DNA of 57,549 bases, taken from NCBI GenBank assembly GCA_049322335.1, contig JBMORL010000113.1, positions 1-57,549 on the forward strand, read 5' to 3'. This DNA comes from JBMORL01 sp049322335. GTDB lineage: Bacteria; Bacteroidota; Bacteroidia; Flavobacteriales_D; UBA2798. How positions within the stretch are numbered: position 1 is the stretch's first letter; each line of letters begins with the position of its first letter. The notes beneath the pieces are model-generated. The model had not been told where the DNA came from and ran no database searches. It saw nothing but the letters and a program-made list of their open reading frames with translations. Positions 1 through 8,969 of this stretch are shown here, piece after piece. The translations under genes and the position numbers were made by a program.

Positions 1-1903
1 GCTCTGTAATGGTAATAGTTTGTGTAGCAACACAACTATTAACATCAGTAACAGTTACCGTATACGTTCCGGCAGCTAACCCTGTGGCCGTTTGCGTAGT
101 TTGTCCGTTGCTCCATAAATAAGTGTAAGGCGATAAGCCACCGGAGGCAGATGTAGTTGCTGTTCCGTTGGAACCGCCATTGCACATAACACTTGTTGAT
201 GAAGAAATAGTTGCATTCGGGCCGTTGGAGTTAGGTACGTTTACCGTTGCCGTTTGAGTACAGCCGTTGGCATCGGTAACAGTTACCGTATAATTTCCCG
301 CCATTAGGCCGGTGGCAGTTGCTGTAGTTTGTGCAGAAGGATTCCAGCTATAAGTATATCCTGGCGTTCCTCCATTTGCAACTACAGATGCAGAGCCATT
401 ATTGTTTCCGCAGGTTGCCTGTGTAGAAGTTGCAGAAGCTGTTAACGCTGAAGGTTGGGTAATTGTGACTGTTTGTGTTGAAGTGCATCCGTTGGCATCT
501 GTGATGGTAACTGTATAAATCCCTGCGCTGAGCCCTGTTGCAGTTGCAGAGGTTCCACCCCCCGGAGCCCAGGCATACGTGTAACCCGGAGTTCCGCCCG
601 AAACTGAAATTGTAGCAGAGCCGTTCGCTCCACCATTACAACTCACATTTGTTTGTGAGGAAACAGAGGAAGTGATAACCAATGGCTGGGTAATTGTGAC
701 AGTGGCAGTAGTTGTATTACTGGCAGCATCCGTAACAGTAATAGTGTATGTTCCTGCACAAAGCCCGCTGGCTGTTTGTGTGGTTTGACCTCCTGTCCAG
801 CTATACGAATAAGGCGGAGTGCCTCCCGATGGTGTTGCCGTGGCAGTTGCCGTGCATTGGCTATTGCAGGAAATTGTAGTAGAGCTGGTGGTTACACTTA
901 AAGGAGTAGTCGTCACGCAATAAGTAAAACGCCAAAGGTCTTTTCTTTCTCCGCTTGAAGTTGTGCCTGTGCCAATGTATGCGGTATCATTAATAACAAA
1001 AGAGGGTTGATCGACCCTTGCTCCTCCGGGAAAGGAAGTAGCTGCGGTCCACGAATTGCTTGCAGGATCGTAAGCCCACATATCATTTAAATAACCTGTA
1101 GTGCCTTGCCCCAATCCTAAAAATCCAAGACCACAAATACTAAATCCCGTTGCCCCTATTCGGGCGCCACCGGGTAAATTAGCCATCTGTGTCCATACAT
1201 TTAGCACCGGGTCATATCTCCAGATATCGTTAAAATAAGTGAAACCGTTAGATGTTCCCGTACCCATATATGCGTAATTGCCAATTACGAATGATGCCCG
1301 GTCAATATCGGCACGAATGCCTCCGCCAAAATTACTTTTTGGAGTCCATGCATTGGTTGCCGGATCATATTCCCAAAAATCCTGGTAGACTGTTGGATTG
1401 TTCAAACCTGTTCCAATGTAACCTTTTCCTCCAATTGAAAACGCGCCTCCTGCTACCATTATGTTACCTCCATAATTTGCCATTTGTGTCCATGAGTTTG
1501 ATACAGGATCATACCGCCAAAAATCTCTCCTGTTCATTCCTGTTACATCATCATACCCGGTTCCTGCATATCCATATCCATTAATGGAAAAACCTACAGC
1601 GAAATCACGTCCACCGGGTGGAAAATTTGCTCTTTGAAGCCACGAATCAGTTGCAGGATTATATCTCCACAAATCATCCTGATAGTTTGCTCCTGTTACT
1701 CCCAGCCCCAGGTAGCCCATATTACCAATAGAAAAAGCAACAGCTTTCATTCGCGGACTAGCTGCAGCAGGCATAGACGCTCTTACGGTCCATGTTCCCT
1801 GAGCCGGCAATAGATTTGGTTGAATAATGAGTATAAAAAATAGTAAGTGTAAACTGTTTTTAAGTTTAAATATGAAAGATGAAAGATGAAAAATTGTTTT
1901 CAT
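1..1903 (-). CDS. Kelch-repeat and SprB-repeat secreted surface protein (C-terminus outside window)
   Basis: The frame is open from an ATG at 1903 to the window edge (634 codons seen), so the stop and any C-terminal sorting domain lie beyond base 1. The N-terminus has a long hydrophobic signal segment (about residues 16-35, ending LLPAQ). Residues about 36-325 hold Kelch-type repeats with recurring GYxGTG, DxWxYDP and N-W motifs, expected to fold as a beta-propeller. From about residue 330 there are four SprB-like repeats of about 80 residues, each with a NGG/GSA, SGGxxPYxYxW, TATGLxAGTYTVTVTDANGC and TxTITQP core. SprB repeats occur in Bacteroidota gliding adhesins and other T9SS cargo, so export to the cell surface is inferred. 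It heads a same-strand run of secreted proteins. The ligand or enzymatic role, if any, cannot be read from the sequence. Confidence 0.85.
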   Translation of the reverse strand, partial: MKTIFHLSSFIFKLKNSLHLLFFILIIQPNLLPAQGTWTVRASMPAAASPRMKAVAFSIGNMGYLGLGVTGANYQDDLWRYNPATDSWLQRANFPPGGRDFAVGFSINGYGYAGTGYDDVTGMNRRDFWRYDPVSNSWTQMANYGGNIMVAGGAFSIGGKGYIGTGLNNPTVYQDFWEYDPATNAWTPKSNFGGGIRADIDRASFVIGNYAYMGTGTSNGFTYFNDIWRYDPVLNVWTQMANLPGGARIGATGFSICGLGFLGLGQGTTGYLNDMWAYDPASNSWTAATSFPGGARVDQPSFVINDTAYIGTGTTSSGERKDLWRFTYCVTTTPLSVTTSSTTISCNSQCTATATATPSGGTPPYSYSWTGGQTTQTASGLCAGTYTITVTDAASNTTTATVTITQPLVITSSVSSQTNVSCNGGANGSATISVSGGTPGYTYAWAPGGGTSATATGLSAGIYTVTITDANGCTSTQTVTITQPSALTASATSTQATCGNNNGSASVVANGGTPGYTYSWNPSAQTTATATGLMAGNYTVTVTDANGCTQTATVNVPNSNGPNATISSSTSVMCNGGSNGTATTSASGGLSPYTYLWSNGQTTQTATGLAAGTYTVTVTDVNSCVATQTITITE

Positions 1904-1911
1904 ATAATTTA

Positions 1912-2277
1912 TTAATTAGTTATATTTAAACTATCCAGATCTTCCGGTGTAATTGCAGGTAATCCGCCAAATTTTTGCATTTTCACTATAGCAAGATCTC
2001 CGGTTTTTTTCGCTTTCTCTTCCGATGAAAAAGGATGATTTCCTGATATTCCGGGTAAAAAAGGTTGATGAATGGTAAGATTGCCATCAACATAAATATC
2101 ATATCCCCAGCCAAGACAAGCGGATGAAAAAGTATCAGTCACCTCAAAGGTTTTAAGTTCATATTTCCTAAGGGCCGGAGACTGGTGATGGATGGATTGC
2201 ATCTTTTCGATATTCTCATTCTGACATGAGAACAGGCCAGGGAAAAATAAATAAATCAAGTGTGTTTTTAAATTCAT
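1912..2277 (-). CDS. DUF4907-type small lipoprotein
   Basis: A protein of 121 residues with a hydrophobic N-terminus ending PGLFSC, which looks like a lipoprotein signal with Cys at about residue 18. The mature part carries the pattern Y-D-I-Y-V-D-G, IHQPFLPGISGNxPFSSEEKA and LPAITPEDLDSL, which I recognise as the DUF4907 family of small Bacteroidota envelope proteins. The function of that family is unknown. The gene lies between a seven-repeat T9SS protein upstream and a Kelch-repeat protein that starts 8 bases past its stop, all on the minus strand, so co-transcription is likely. Association with the neighbouring propeller proteins is inference from position only. Confidence 0.65.
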   Translation of the reverse strand: MNLKTHLIYLFFPGLFSCQNENIEKMQSIHHQSPALRKYELKTFEVTDTFSSACLGWGYDIYVDGNLTIHQPFLPGISGNHPFSSEEKAKKTGDLAIVKMQKFGGLPAITPEDLDSLNITN

Positions 2278-2288
2278 TTGATTTGTTT

Positions 2289-4028
2289 TTAATTTGAAAA
2301 AAATATTTTTTTTACTATTTCCCTTCCGGGAAGTGTTACTCTAAAAAAATAAACACCTGTAGTTAGTTGGTTAATTTGCGTTTCTGTTTTTGTGGTGCCT
2401 TCCTGCAGTGTAACATTCTCAGAGAATACTTTTTGGCCATACGCATTGAACATTTCCAGGACAGCTTCTGATTCGCTTGCATTGAAAAAAGAAACCGACA
2501 CCACTGATTGATTTCCGAAAGTGACTATAAAATTTAATCCGTCCTGTCCGGAAACATCCACTGCACGAACAGGCGAATAGGTGAACTGTCCGTCATAGTC
2601 TACTTGTTTAAGCCGGTAATACGATACTGGACTGAAGGGTTCATAGTCGTAAAATGAATAATTTTGTGTGGTGGCAGAAGTACCAGCTCCCTTTATAGTG
2701 CCAATTTGGTTAAAAAATATTCCATCATTACTTTTCTCCACTGAAAAATAATCGTTGTTGATTTCTGATGCCGTACTCCAGTCACAACGAACATACATTC
2801 CGGGTTGTACAAGTTGAGCATCGAAGAAAAGAAGTTCTATAGGCAAAGGAGGAGCACACAAATCATATTTTTCAATTCTCCACTGATTGTTTACACCACT
2901 GATGTTTTGTGAACCGGCAATATAAACTCCTGTACCATCTATTGTAATTCCCCGCCCTGCATCCGATCCGGAAGAGGGATTGCTTGTTTCACTACAGAGA
3001 AGCACACCTGTGTTAAGATCACGTTTTTCTATTCGCCATTGATTATTGCCCGGTGAAATTTCATATCCCGCCAGGAATACACCACCCGCATCAGCTGTAA
3101 CACTGCGTGCCACATCAAATCCAGCTGATGGATTGTTTGTTTGCGACCAAATAAGTGCACCTGTTGTTAAACTGCGTTTTTCAATTCGCCATTGCTCATC
3201 CCCAAATCCCGTACTCCCGTCAAATCCTACAATATAAATTCCACTTGCATCCTTTGTTATTCCATATATCTGATCATCGTTATTTGAAGGATCTGTGGTT
3301 TGTGCCCATATAACATTACCCGTGGTTTTGTCGCGTTTTTCAATGCGCCACTGTGCCTGGATAGATGGAGAATCGTGTCCGGCAATATAAATTCCCGTAG
3401 CATCTGATGTAATTGCCCAGGGTTCATCATCATAAGCTGACGGATTATTTATTTGTGCCCAGATAAGAGCCCCTGTATTTATATCCCTTTTTTCAATCCG
3501 CCATTGAAAATTAACACCGGATATAGATTGCTCTCCTGCTATATACACTCCGCTTGCATCTGCAGTAACAGCAAATGCTCTGTCACCTCCGGCAGATGGA
3601 TTGGTGGTTTGTGACCAAATGAGTGCTCCTGTAGTAAGGTTTCTTTTTTCAATCCGCCACAAATAATCACCACCATTTTCTACATACCCGACCACATATA
3701 CTCCACCGGCATCAGATGTAATTCCATACAATTGATCATTCCCCGCTGAGGGATTGTTTGTCTGAGTCCAAATGACAGCTCCGGTTGTTAAGTTTCTCTT
3801 TTGTATCCGCCACTGCCAATCTCCGGGTGTTTGATCGGTACCACCTACATAAATTCCAGTGGCATCATTTGTGATGCACGTTCCGACATCGGTAGATGTT
3901 GAAGGGTTTTGCACTTGAGCCCATATTTGGATGAACTGTGAATAGCCGGGTGAAGCCGGGTAACAACAAAGCATTACTAAAGCAGGGTTTTGCAAATACT
4001 TAAGAAAAAAACGTTTAACTATTTTCAT
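2289..4028 (-). CDS. Secreted seven-repeat (propeller-like) protein with T9SS type A sorting domain
   Basis: The longest frame begins at a TTG at 4031, but an ATG follows at once at 4028 and leads into a signal peptide, so I use 4028 (579 residues). Residues about 30-400 contain seven tandem repeats of about 50-57 residues. Each has an NPSAGxD, ITxDAxGVYIxG, QWRIEKRxLTTGALIW pattern. Seven copies suggest one seven-bladed beta-propeller. A linker follows (PLPIELLFFDAQ, a beta-sandwich-like region with VSYYRLKQVDYDG that often precedes sorting domains). The last about 75 residues are a T9SS type A sorting domain (AYGQKVFSE, LTTGVYFFRVT, IVKKIFF). The protein should be exported by T9SS and anchored or released at the surface. 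The ligand is unknown. Confidence 0.8.
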   Translation of the reverse strand: MKIVKRFFLKYLQNPALVMLCCYPASPGYSQFIQIWAQVQNPSTSTDVGTCITNDATGIYVGGTDQTPGDWQWRIQKRNLTTGAVIWTQTNNPSAGNDQLYGITSDAGGVYVVGYVENGGDYLWRIEKRNLTTGALIWSQTTNPSAGGDRAFAVTADASGVYIAGEQSISGVNFQWRIEKRDINTGALIWAQINNPSAYDDEPWAITSDATGIYIAGHDSPSIQAQWRIEKRDKTTGNVIWAQTTDPSNNDDQIYGITKDASGIYIVGFDGSTGFGDEQWRIEKRSLTTGALIWSQTNNPSAGFDVARSVTADAGGVFLAGYEISPGNNQWRIEKRDLNTGVLLCSETSNPSSGSDAGRGITIDGTGVYIAGSQNISGVNNQWRIEKYDLCAPPLPIELLFFDAQLVQPGMYVRCDWSTASEINNDYFSVEKSNDGIFFNQIGTIKGAGTSATTQNYSFYDYEPFSPVSYYRLKQVDYDGQFTYSPVRAVDVSGQDGLNFIVTFGNQSVVSVSFFNASESEAVLEMFNAYGQKVFSENVTLQEGTTKTETQINQLTTGVYFFRVTLPGREIVKKIFFSN

Positions 4029-4071
4029 CAAATTGTATTCTACTTATATTATTTCCCGGTATCGTTTTAAT

Positions 4072-6669
4072 TTACTTTTTTACTATCTTTTCGATTAACC
4101 TATGGCTATCCGATCTTAACATAATGGTGTACATGCCTGCCGGATATGTTCCAATATCAACTATAGTATTCTGGTTCTTATCGGCTATTGTTGTTTGAAC
4201 TACTTGTTGTCCGAGGCTATTAAAAATTACAATTTCACCTGATAAAAATGTATCTGATAGAATAATTGTAAAACTTCCATCGGTTGGATTGGGATAAACA
4301 ATAAACGAGCTGGTTTCATTTACTTCATCAATCCCGGTAGCACAACTTACAGTGTCTGCCTGTGAAACAATGCAACCATTGGCATCGGTAATGGTTATTG
4401 TGTAAATGTCTGCCGGAAGCGAAGTAGCTGTTTGCAGGGTTTGCCCGTTACTCCATAAGTAAGTGTAAGGTGTTACACCGCCAGAAGGTGTTGCTGTTGC
4501 CGTACCTGTACTATCAGAACAACCTGACGGAGTTGTAGTGGTTGAAACAGAAAGTGCTGTTGGTTGCGTAATCATTACTGTTTGTGAGGAAGTGCATCCA
4601 TTGGCATCGGTAATTGTTACTGTATAAGTTCCTGCAGAAAGTCCGGTAGCAGTTGCAGTGGATTGAGAGTTACTCCACAAATAAGTATAAGGTGATGTAC
4701 CGCCTGTTGCACTTGCAGCAGCAGAACCCGTGTTACCTCCGTTACAAAGTACATTCGTTGAAGAACTAATACTTGAAGCAAGCGCTGATGGTTCTGTGAT
4801 GTTTGCCGTTTGAGAAGAAGTGCATCCATTGGCATCGGTAATTGTTACTGTATAAGTTCCTGCGCTTAGTCCTGTAGCTGTTTGTGTAGTTTGTCCATTA
4901 TTCCATAAGTAAGAATAGGGTGAAGAGCCACCTGTAGCTGACGCAGCAGCAGAACCTGTAGAGCCACCATAGCAAAGTACATTTATAGTGGAAGCAATGC
5001 CGGCAACAAGCGGATATTGGTATTCAACGGCACCAATGTCAACACCAGCTCCACTGGTTCTTGGATTGCCGTCATAATCGTTTGCCGTCAGGGAATTGAT
5101 GTTGTTGTAATTATAGGCAATACCCATATTGAGTCCGGAAAAATTGGATGGCGGGCGAAAGGTGTTAATGAAATTCAATGCTGCGTTTAAGTTCCCGGAA
5201 ATGGAGTAGTTAATACTTCTGGTAACATCATTCCACGCTATATAACCTGATGTTGCTATATCACCTTTTATTGCTGTGCCGCTTATATCAAATTGATTAT
5301 TCAGAATCGTTAACCCCACATATTTCTGATAGGTATCTATATTGGTTGGATAATTATCTCCCGGATCGGGTACAGTGTTAGGATTACGCAAGGCGATTAC
5401 CATCCCGGCATTTTGTTGAAACGCGTTGTTAATGATCCATACATTTTTTGCAGAGTAAGGCTGCGGGTTGTTTGGCCCATTTCCACCTGTCTGTTGATAC
5501 CCTATATAAATTGATCTGTAAACCGGGTTGATGAACGTATTGTTTGCAATAAGCAGATTTTCACATCGAATATGTGTTGCATTGGAAAGGCTGCTGCATA
5601 TTTGGGAAGCAAGAGAACCCTCGGGAATATCAATTGCGCGCCCGTTAACCGTATTATAACCTGTTGAATTCAAAAATACATTGTTGATCACGGAATTATT
5701 CAAATCATAAATTCTAAATGTTCCGGTTTCCTCGAAAAAATTTTCATAGTAAACGTTATAAGTTCCTTGCCGGTTATGTAATGGCTTTCCACACTGATAA
5801 ACCCAGTTATTGTAGAAATAATTACGTGATGTTTTTGTTTCACCAACTGTATAACAATTATCAAATTTGTTGAAGCGTATTTGAGAATATACATCGTATA
5901 ACCTGTCACCAAAATATTGTCCGGTCTGAATGCAATAAAAATCAATATTTAAGAAGGAATTATACTCATAAATCACATATTGGGCGGCATCGGTAGCAGC
6001 GGGACTACATGGACTAGTGGTACCCAGGGGATCAAGCGCTAAGACGATTGCGCCATTAATATTATCGACCAAATTTTTTCTAAAGGAGAAATTATCCGCA
6101 GTTGCATTTTGGACTATGCATCTGTCGGTGCCACCAGGATAATTGATATTTTTAATATCCATATCACACATTGTAACACTCGCACCGTTTATGATGATAG
6201 AATTGGACAACGGGTTAGTTGGCCATGTATAAAGAAATCCGCCTATGATTACGTTACTGCCATTGATTGTGATTTTGCTGTTGGTTTTTGTAACATTGCG
6301 GTTGTTCCATGTACCAGGGTTAACCGCAGTGATCACCACGTTAGAAGCATTTATTGTCCAATTTTGCGAGTATGTTCCGTTAGCTAACAATAACACATCT
6401 CCTGATGCCAATGAAGCAAGAGCAGAAGCCATAGTGGCATCATTTGTTACAGTGTAGGTATTACCGGTTTGTGCAGAAATAACAGAAGTCCAGTTTACTG
6501 CAGGGCCCGCCAAATGGCCTGTTTGAGTTGTATGATCAAAAGTGCCCAAACATTGAGTTTTTGCCGTAACTGAAAACAATCCAAATAAGAAGAAGAAAAC
6601 AAAAAACTTACAGGCAACGATGCCTGCGCTTTTTGACAAGTCCTGGTTTTGGTTGGCATTTTTTTGCAT
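4072..6669 (-). CDS. Parallel beta-helix protein with SprB repeats and T9SS sorting domain
   Basis: A protein of 865 residues. A signal segment (about 15-38, FFVFFFLFGLFSV) is followed by a domain of about 480 residues with the look of a right-handed beta-helix of the PL6 chondroitinase-B/alginate-lyase type: a short LASGDVLLLANGTY motif, then many N-I-I-I-x-G and NNTFxNxxxRSIYIG turns, and a terminal YDGNPRTxGAGVDIGAVEY motif found in many such proteins. Three SprB-like repeats follow (about residues 535-770), then a T9SS type A sorting domain (YPNPTDGSFTI, NSLGQQVVQ, GMYTIMLRSD). A polysaccharide-binding or degrading role is possible, but catalytic residues were not verified. It lies on the same strand as the next protein, with a 43-base gap. 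Confidence 0.75.
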   Translation of the reverse strand: MQKNANQNQDLSKSAGIVACKFFVFFFLFGLFSVTAKTQCLGTFDHTTQTGHLAGPAVNWTSVISAQTGNTYTVTNDATMASALASLASGDVLLLANGTYSQNWTINASNVVITAVNPGTWNNRNVTKTNSKITINGSNVIIGGFLYTWPTNPLSNSIIINGASVTMCDMDIKNINYPGGTDRCIVQNATADNFSFRKNLVDNINGAIVLALDPLGTTSPCSPAATDAAQYVIYEYNSFLNIDFYCIQTGQYFGDRLYDVYSQIRFNKFDNCYTVGETKTSRNYFYNNWVYQCGKPLHNRQGTYNVYYENFFEETGTFRIYDLNNSVINNVFLNSTGYNTVNGRAIDIPEGSLASQICSSLSNATHIRCENLLIANNTFINPVYRSIYIGYQQTGGNGPNNPQPYSAKNVWIINNAFQQNAGMVIALRNPNTVPDPGDNYPTNIDTYQKYVGLTILNNQFDISGTAIKGDIATSGYIAWNDVTRSINYSISGNLNAALNFINTFRPPSNFSGLNMGIAYNYNNINSLTANDYDGNPRTSGAGVDIGAVEYQYPLVAGIASTINVLCYGGSTGSAAASATGGSSPYSYLWNNGQTTQTATGLSAGTYTVTITDANGCTSSQTANITEPSALASSISSSTNVLCNGGNTGSAAASATGGTSPYTYLWSNSQSTATATGLSAGTYTVTITDANGCTSSQTVMITQPTALSVSTTTTPSGCSDSTGTATATPSGGVTPYTYLWSNGQTLQTATSLPADIYTITITDANGCIVSQADTVSCATGIDEVNETSSFIVYPNPTDGSFTIILSDTFLSGEIVIFNSLGQQVVQTTIADKNQNTIVDIGTYPAGMYTIMLRSDSHRLIEKIVKK

Positions 6670-6788
6670 AAGGCTATAGTTGGTTGAACAATATTTTTGC
6701 AGAACAAAACTATATTTTGCAAATCCCGGTGAATAATCATATTTTTTTTATAATCACATTCATAAATAGTAATAAATTATTATAATAT

Positions 6789-6819
6789 TTTGGTATTTAG
6801 CATTTTAAATGTATATTTG
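6789..6819 (+). promoter_or_regulatory. Bacteroidota-type housekeeping promoter
   Basis: TTTG (6789-6792), 19 bases, then TATATTTG (6812-6819) is an exact match to the Bacteroidota primary-sigma consensus. Transcription would begin near 6825, which places the upstream ATG at 6809 outside the transcript and supports the ATG at 6842 as the start of the next gene. Confidence 0.75.
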
Positions 6820-6841
6820 GGGTGAAATATTCACATTCCCA

Positions 6842-8389
6842 ATGGGTGAAAATGAACCATTATTTGAACTAATTCAATCGCTATCGAAATCGGAAAAAAG
6901 ATACTTTAAACTTTTTTCAAATCTTCAGCAGGGAGAAAAAAACTACCTGATGCTTTTTGAAGCGATTGAAAAACAAAAAAAATATGATGAAAAAAAACTT
7001 TTATTACGATTCAGGAACCAGCCATTTGCGAATTATTTTTCCGAATCAAAGAGAAGACTATACGCCAACATATTAAAAGTACTGGAAATATATTATTCCG
7101 AAAAAAACGTTGATGGCCAATTAATCAGTTATATAAATCAAATTGCGGTTTTATATGAAAAAAGCTTCTTTAAACAATGCTGGAAATTATTGTTAAAAGC
7201 GAAAAATTTAGCTGCTAAACACGAAAAATATTTACAACTACTGGAATTATATAAGTGGGAAAAACAATTCGTGCTGAAAAACCAGGGAGTTGGTCAAAAT
7301 GAATTTGATATCAAAGTTCTCCTCCTGGAAGAAGAAGAGTGTATAAAAAAAATTGTCAACGAAAGTCAATTCAGAGCTATCAGGTATCTAATCAGCGACC
7401 ACTATAAATTATACGGAACAGCGCGAAGCAAAGAGGAAAAAGACACCTACACCGGCATAATAAATAATATTTTGTGCAGCAGCGAAAATAATGCCATTAC
7501 TTTCAACAGTAAATATGATTATTTTTTTATTTATAGTTTCTACTATCAAATGATAGGCGACATGGTAAAAAGTAATGATGTACGGAAAAAAATGATAGCA
7601 TTAGTCGAATCTTACCCGGAATGTCTTCCTGAGAGAGAAGTGCAATACATAACAGCACTGACTAATTATTCTGTTACTTTAATAGGGCTTTCGGAATATG
7701 AAGAATGCCTGCGTGTCATCGAAAAGATGCAAAATTATCCTGTAAAATCTGAAGCAATGAAAGCATTAGTCTTTAAGTCTTCATACACGTGTGCGCTTAA
7801 CATATATATAAATACAGGTGAATATAGTAAGGGCGTGGTTAAAATAAAAGAAATAGAAGAGGGATTGCCCCGGTATTCCGGTTTAATACACCAATCCGAT
7901 GTCCTTGTGTTTTACTATTGTATCGCTCAAATATATTTTGGCGAACAAAACTATTCCAGGGCCCTGGAGTGGGTAAATAAAATATTTAATGACCCTACTT
8001 TAAGAAATGCAAGAAAAGACATTTTAAGCTTTACCTATTTATTTAATTTAATAATTCACTTCGAGAAAGGAGACTATGATATATTGACTTACTATGCTAA
8101 AAATACCCACAGGTATTTATATAAAATAGAACGTTTGTACGCATTCGAGGAGGCAATTCTCGATTTTATTCGGGAAGCTATAAGAAAGGGAAGCTCAAAA
8201 AAAATATTAATTTCAATATTTCGTAAATTAAAAAATAAACTTGAAGAATTGGTAAAAGACCCGCTTGAAAAAGAGGCGCTTCAATATTTTGATATTATCT
8301 ATTGGCTGGAGAGCAAAATCGACAATAAATCTTTTGGGGAAATTATTCGGAAAAGAGCAAGTCTCAGGCTGAAGAATCAGGAGAAGTGA
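6842..8389 (+). CDS. Helical-repeat protein of unknown function
   Basis: I use the ATG at 6842 (515 residues) because a near-perfect promoter overlaps the earlier ATG at 6809. No signal peptide or membrane segment is seen. The N-terminus (LIQSLSKSEKRYFKLFSNLQ) and the amphipathic helix pairs throughout (YSRALEWVNKIF, EYEECLRVIEKMQNYP, GDYDILTYYAKNT) give it the look of a cytoplasmic TPR-like superhelical protein. The composition is rich in Lys, Glu and Tyr. I recognise the SLSKxEKRYFKL opening as typical of a conserved Bacteroidota family without assigned function. It is a single gene, diverging from the secreted-protein block on the other side. Confidence 0.7.
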   Translation: MGENEPLFELIQSLSKSEKRYFKLFSNLQQGEKNYLMLFEAIEKQKKYDEKKLLLRFRNQPFANYFSESKRRLYANILKVLEIYYSEKNVDGQLISYINQIAVLYEKSFFKQCWKLLLKAKNLAAKHEKYLQLLELYKWEKQFVLKNQGVGQNEFDIKVLLLEEEECIKKIVNESQFRAIRYLISDHYKLYGTARSKEEKDTYTGIINNILCSSENNAITFNSKYDYFFIYSFYYQMIGDMVKSNDVRKKMIALVESYPECLPEREVQYITALTNYSVTLIGLSEYEECLRVIEKMQNYPVKSEAMKALVFKSSYTCALNIYINTGEYSKGVVKIKEIEEGLPRYSGLIHQSDVLVFYYCIAQIYFGEQNYSRALEWVNKIFNDPTLRNARKDILSFTYLFNLIIHFEKGDYDILTYYAKNTHRYLYKIERLYAFEEAILDFIREAIRKGSSKKILISIFRKLKNKLEELVKDPLEKEALQYFDIIYWLESKIDNKSFGEIIRKRASLRLKNQEK

Positions 8390-8590
<201 letters not shown>

Positions 8591-8616
<26 letters not shown>

Positions 8617-8780
8617 AAAATTCATTCAGCCAAAATAAAAAAGAACTTTCGTACGACAGTTTATCACGCCAAAGGCGGATGGTTTAAGCCACTCACCCAC
8701 CTCTCCAAAATTCATTCAGCCAAAATAAAAAAGAACTTTCGTACGACAGTTTATCACGCCAAAGGCGGATGGTTTAAGCC
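8591..8780 (-). repeat. 90-bp tandem repeat built from the 5' half of tRNA-Ser
   Basis: Bases 8591-8680 and 8681-8770 are identical 90-bp units, with a third truncated start at 8771-8780. Each unit holds the 26-base tRNA 5' part (acceptor strand plus D-arm, at 8591-8616 and 8681-8706), about 33 bases of A/T-rich flank, and a shared cgtacgacagttta block from the anticodon/variable-arm side. In the copies the 10 bases after that block are replaced by 17 bases containing the small hairpin CGCC-aaa-GGCG. Only the downstream-most copy is joined to a complete tRNA, so the others are tRNA remnants rather than working genes. Confidence 0.85.
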
Positions 8781-8844
8781 TCCCGATAGCTACCTGTATG
8801 CCGACAGGCAGGTCGGGAAACCCGACTCTCCCAAGGGAGAGATT
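8781..8844. repeat. Interspersed palindromic element
   Basis: Two adjacent hairpins: TCCCGA...CCTG...CAGG...TCGGGA (8781-8818) and CTCTCCC-aa-GGGAGAG (near 8826-8841). A related pair (CCTGTCGGCAGG and CTCTCCCAAAGGGAGAG) lies at 49774-49822. This type of short palindromic repeat is common between genes in Bacteroidota. Confidence 0.6.
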
Positions 8845-8927
8845 TTTAATTTCGGCAAAGATATAAATTAATTTTCTTCCTGTCGAAATATGCCCGGAAT
8901 ACCGTTCCCTCATAAATCATCACTTAC

Positions 8928-8959
8928 TGTGTCATTAAACAGGTTGATTTCTATATTTG
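8928..8959 (+). promoter_or_regulatory. Putative promoter of the ABC transporter operon
   Basis: TGTG (8928-8931, one mismatch to TTTG), 20 bases, then a perfect TATATTTG (8952-8959). It ends 10 bases before the ATG of the solute-binding protein, giving a very short leader. Confidence 0.5.
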
Positions 8960-8969
8960 TAACGGTGGT

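Noticed and set aside
200..900. Repeated DNA that looks like a tandem or CRISPR-like array
   Set aside because: The repeats are coding SprB modules of about 80 residues with variable third positions; there are no short constant repeats with unique spacers. The same holds for 2880-3930 and 4400-4990.
1871..1890. GAAAGAT direct repeat near the start of the Kelch/SprB gene
   Set aside because: It is a short low-complexity duplication inside the N-terminal codons and shows no link to a promoter.
2697..2702. GTGCCA matching the -24 box on the minus strand
   Set aside because: It lies inside a coding sequence with no proper -12 box and no downstream gene start. Similar lone matches near 15150 and 19246 were dropped for the same reason.
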